Below are positions 21,263-22,262 of a stretch of DNA of 22,262 nucleotides, piece after piece. Position 1 is the stretch's first letter. Every line of letters begins with the position of its first letter. The stretch is from an uncultured Bacilli bacterium (GTDB lineage Bacteria > Bacillota_I > Bacilli_A > RF39 > UBA660). The notes under the pieces were generated by a model. That model had not been told where the DNA came from. It saw only the letters and a list, made by a program, of their open reading frames with translations, and searched no databases. The translations under genes were made by a program, and so were the position numbers. Location: positions 1 through 22,262 of the forward strand of contig CAKOLT010000019.1 of the NCBI GenBank assembly GCA_934096315.1, in the 5' to 3' direction.

Positions 21263-22122
21263 TAGTCATTACCCTTTCTTTTAAGAACTGCTACAAAGTT
21301 TAGATCGTTAAAATCTGCACTTATTGTAACTTCAATTATTTTAGCTAAATCATATGAATCTGTTTTTATATTTTTAACTTTTCCAATTAATATTCCGGAA
21401 GGAAAGACTCCTCCTAGACCAGAAGTGTATACTAAGTCATCTACTGTTACACTTTCTGTATTACTAATTCCCTCTACTGTTAATGTTTTATCATCGTAAT
21501 CATAGCCATTAATGACACCATTTAATTTATTACCATTACTAAATACAGTAACAGATATTTTATTATTGGTATCATTAGTGGTAATAAGTTTAACATCACT
21601 AGTAAATGCTGTAACATTGGTAGTTCTTCCAATAAGACCACTAGCATTAACTACTGCCATACCTTCTTCTATACCGTTTGTACTTCCTTTATCTATTGTA
21701 ATAGTGTTATACCAATATAATACGTTCCTACTTGTAACTGTGGCATTCATGTAGTCATAATCGCTTAATATGTTAGTTATTGATAATTCTTTTTTTAATG
21801 CTTCTAACTGTCTTCTTAATTCTTCATTTTCAGCATTTAGTGTATCTATTCTATTGATATTATTTTCTAATATATCATTTTCTTCTAAAACGTTATTTAG
21901 TTTTTTGTATTTTGTTATTTTATTTGTTAATCCTTTGAATGGTTTTGTTACAATTTTTTCTATGTATACAGTACCATCTTTGAATAATGATTCGAACTTA
22001 TTTAAGTTTTTCTTATGATTAATAACATAGGATAAAACTCCGAATAATACTACTAGAATAATTATTATTATGAGTACTATATATCTTCCACTAATATTGT
22101 TTTTTCTCTTTCTTCTTCCCAT
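21262..22122 (-). CDS. mreC: Rod shape-determining protein MreC
   Basis: MreC is the single-pass extracytoplasmic scaffold for lateral cell-wall synthesis. I use the ATG at 22122 (MGRRKRKN), 6 nt after GAGGG; the ATG two codons earlier overlaps that site. Basic residues precede one membrane span (about 14-34), then a coiled coil (about 70-115, LEENDILENNINRID and ENEELRRQLEALKKEL), then the beta-barrel domain with TVTSRNVLYWYNTITIDKGS, GMAVVNASGLIGR, KLITTNDTNNKISV and YTSGLGGVFPSGILIGKV, the usual MreC signatures. Length 286 fits. mreB is not in the window; a terminator lies upstream at 22213-22254. Confidence 0.94.
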   Translation of the reverse strand: MGRRKRKNNISGRYIVLIIIIILVVLFGVLSYVINHKKNLNKFESLFKDGTVYIEKIVTKPFKGLTNKITKYKKLNNVLEENDILENNINRIDTLNAENEELRRQLEALKKELSITNILSDYDYMNATVTSRNVLYWYNTITIDKGSTNGIEEGMAVVNASGLIGRTTNVTAFTSDVKLITTNDTNNKISVTVFSNGNKLNGVINGYDYDDKTLTVEGISNTESVTVDDLVYTSGLGGVFPSGILIGKVKNIKTDSYDLAKIIEVTISADFNDLNFVAVLKRKGND

Positions 22123-22139
22123 AAGCATCCCTCTTTAAT

Positions 22140-22145
22140 ATTATA
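22140..22145 (-). promoter_or_regulatory. Promoter -10 box for mreC-mreD-tgt
   Basis: TATAAT on the minus strand lies 17 nt ahead of the mreC ATG region, so the leader is very short. No convincing -35 box is at 17 nt (TTTAAA at 16 nt is the best). Confidence is limited for that reason. Confidence 0.35.
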
Positions 22146-22212
22146 ATACATTTTTTAGAAATTTAAAAGTATAACTTTATTATTAACAGGATAAAAATAT
22201 AAATTTATTTTT

Positions 22213-22254
22213 AAATCGTTTAAATGCCAGATAATTAAAGGCTTTAAACGATTT
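22213..22254. terminator. Strong inverted-repeat terminator at the right edge
   Basis: AAATCGTTTAAA and TTTAAACGATTT pair perfectly (12 bp), extended by GCC/GGC around an 11-nt loop with a one-base bulge. T-runs are better on the plus strand (TTTTTTT) than on the minus. It probably separates the mreC group from the gene beyond the edge. Confidence 0.7.
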
Positions 22255-22262
22255 TTTTAGCA

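Overview
The window is very AT-rich, and every gene I can support lies on the minus strand except short antisense RNAs. The proteins are Bacillota (Firmicutes) types: MurD, AddA, EF-P, L33, L32, YceD, YlqF/RbgA, a type I signal peptidase, L19, Tgt, MreC and MreD. Strong GGAGG ribosome binding sites and TTGaca/TATAAT promoters fit the same group. ylqF ends in TGA, so the standard bacterial code is likely. Together with collagen-like (GPT)n proteins and several lysine/asparagine-rich membrane-anchored proteins, this suggests an uncultured gut member of the Bacilli side of the phylum (RF39- or Erysipelotrichia-like). That placement is inference.

Layout from left to right. 1-690: a secreted protein whose reading frame breaks at a run of six G (minus strand) and continues in another frame off the left edge. 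714-1606: a gene-poor island bracketed by two hairpins with the same stem. It holds a 22-codon ORF with a complete promoter, then a tandem pair of what look like type I toxin-antitoxin modules. The first module is intact: a 31-residue hydrophobic peptide, a convergent short antisense RNA, direct repeats at both ends and a shared terminator. The second module has lost its start codon and toxin promoter. 1612-7364: core genes murD, addA, an unknown helical protein, efp and rpmG. 7493-9061: rpmF, yceD and ylqF, all for 50S ribosome biogenesis. 9061-11800: an accessory region of decayed genes often found with type I restriction-modification loci. It has a broken rhuM, a DUF1016 relic, an intact rhuM, a truncated DUF1016 gene and a broken dinD, and includes a tandem [DUF1016-rhuM] duplication.

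11819-14195: a VOC/glyoxalase-fold protein, a membrane-anchored lipoprotein-like unknown, and an AbrB-type regulator with a DUF1653 protein. 14307-18494: two collagen-like proteins flanking an RdgB/HAM1-like pyrophosphatase, two unknown proteins and a type I phosphodiesterase/alkaline-phosphatase-fold enzyme. 18578-22122: lepB, rplS (with a candidate L19 leader), tgt, mreD and mreC, which cover protein export, the ribosome, queuosine tRNA modification and rod-shape cell-wall synthesis. No tRNA, rRNA, CRISPR array, transposase or replication origin was seen.

The most interesting items are the tandem type I toxin-antitoxin-like module (987-1570), the 22-codon ORF beside it, the frame break in the secreted protein, and the DinD/DUF1016/RhuM graveyard.
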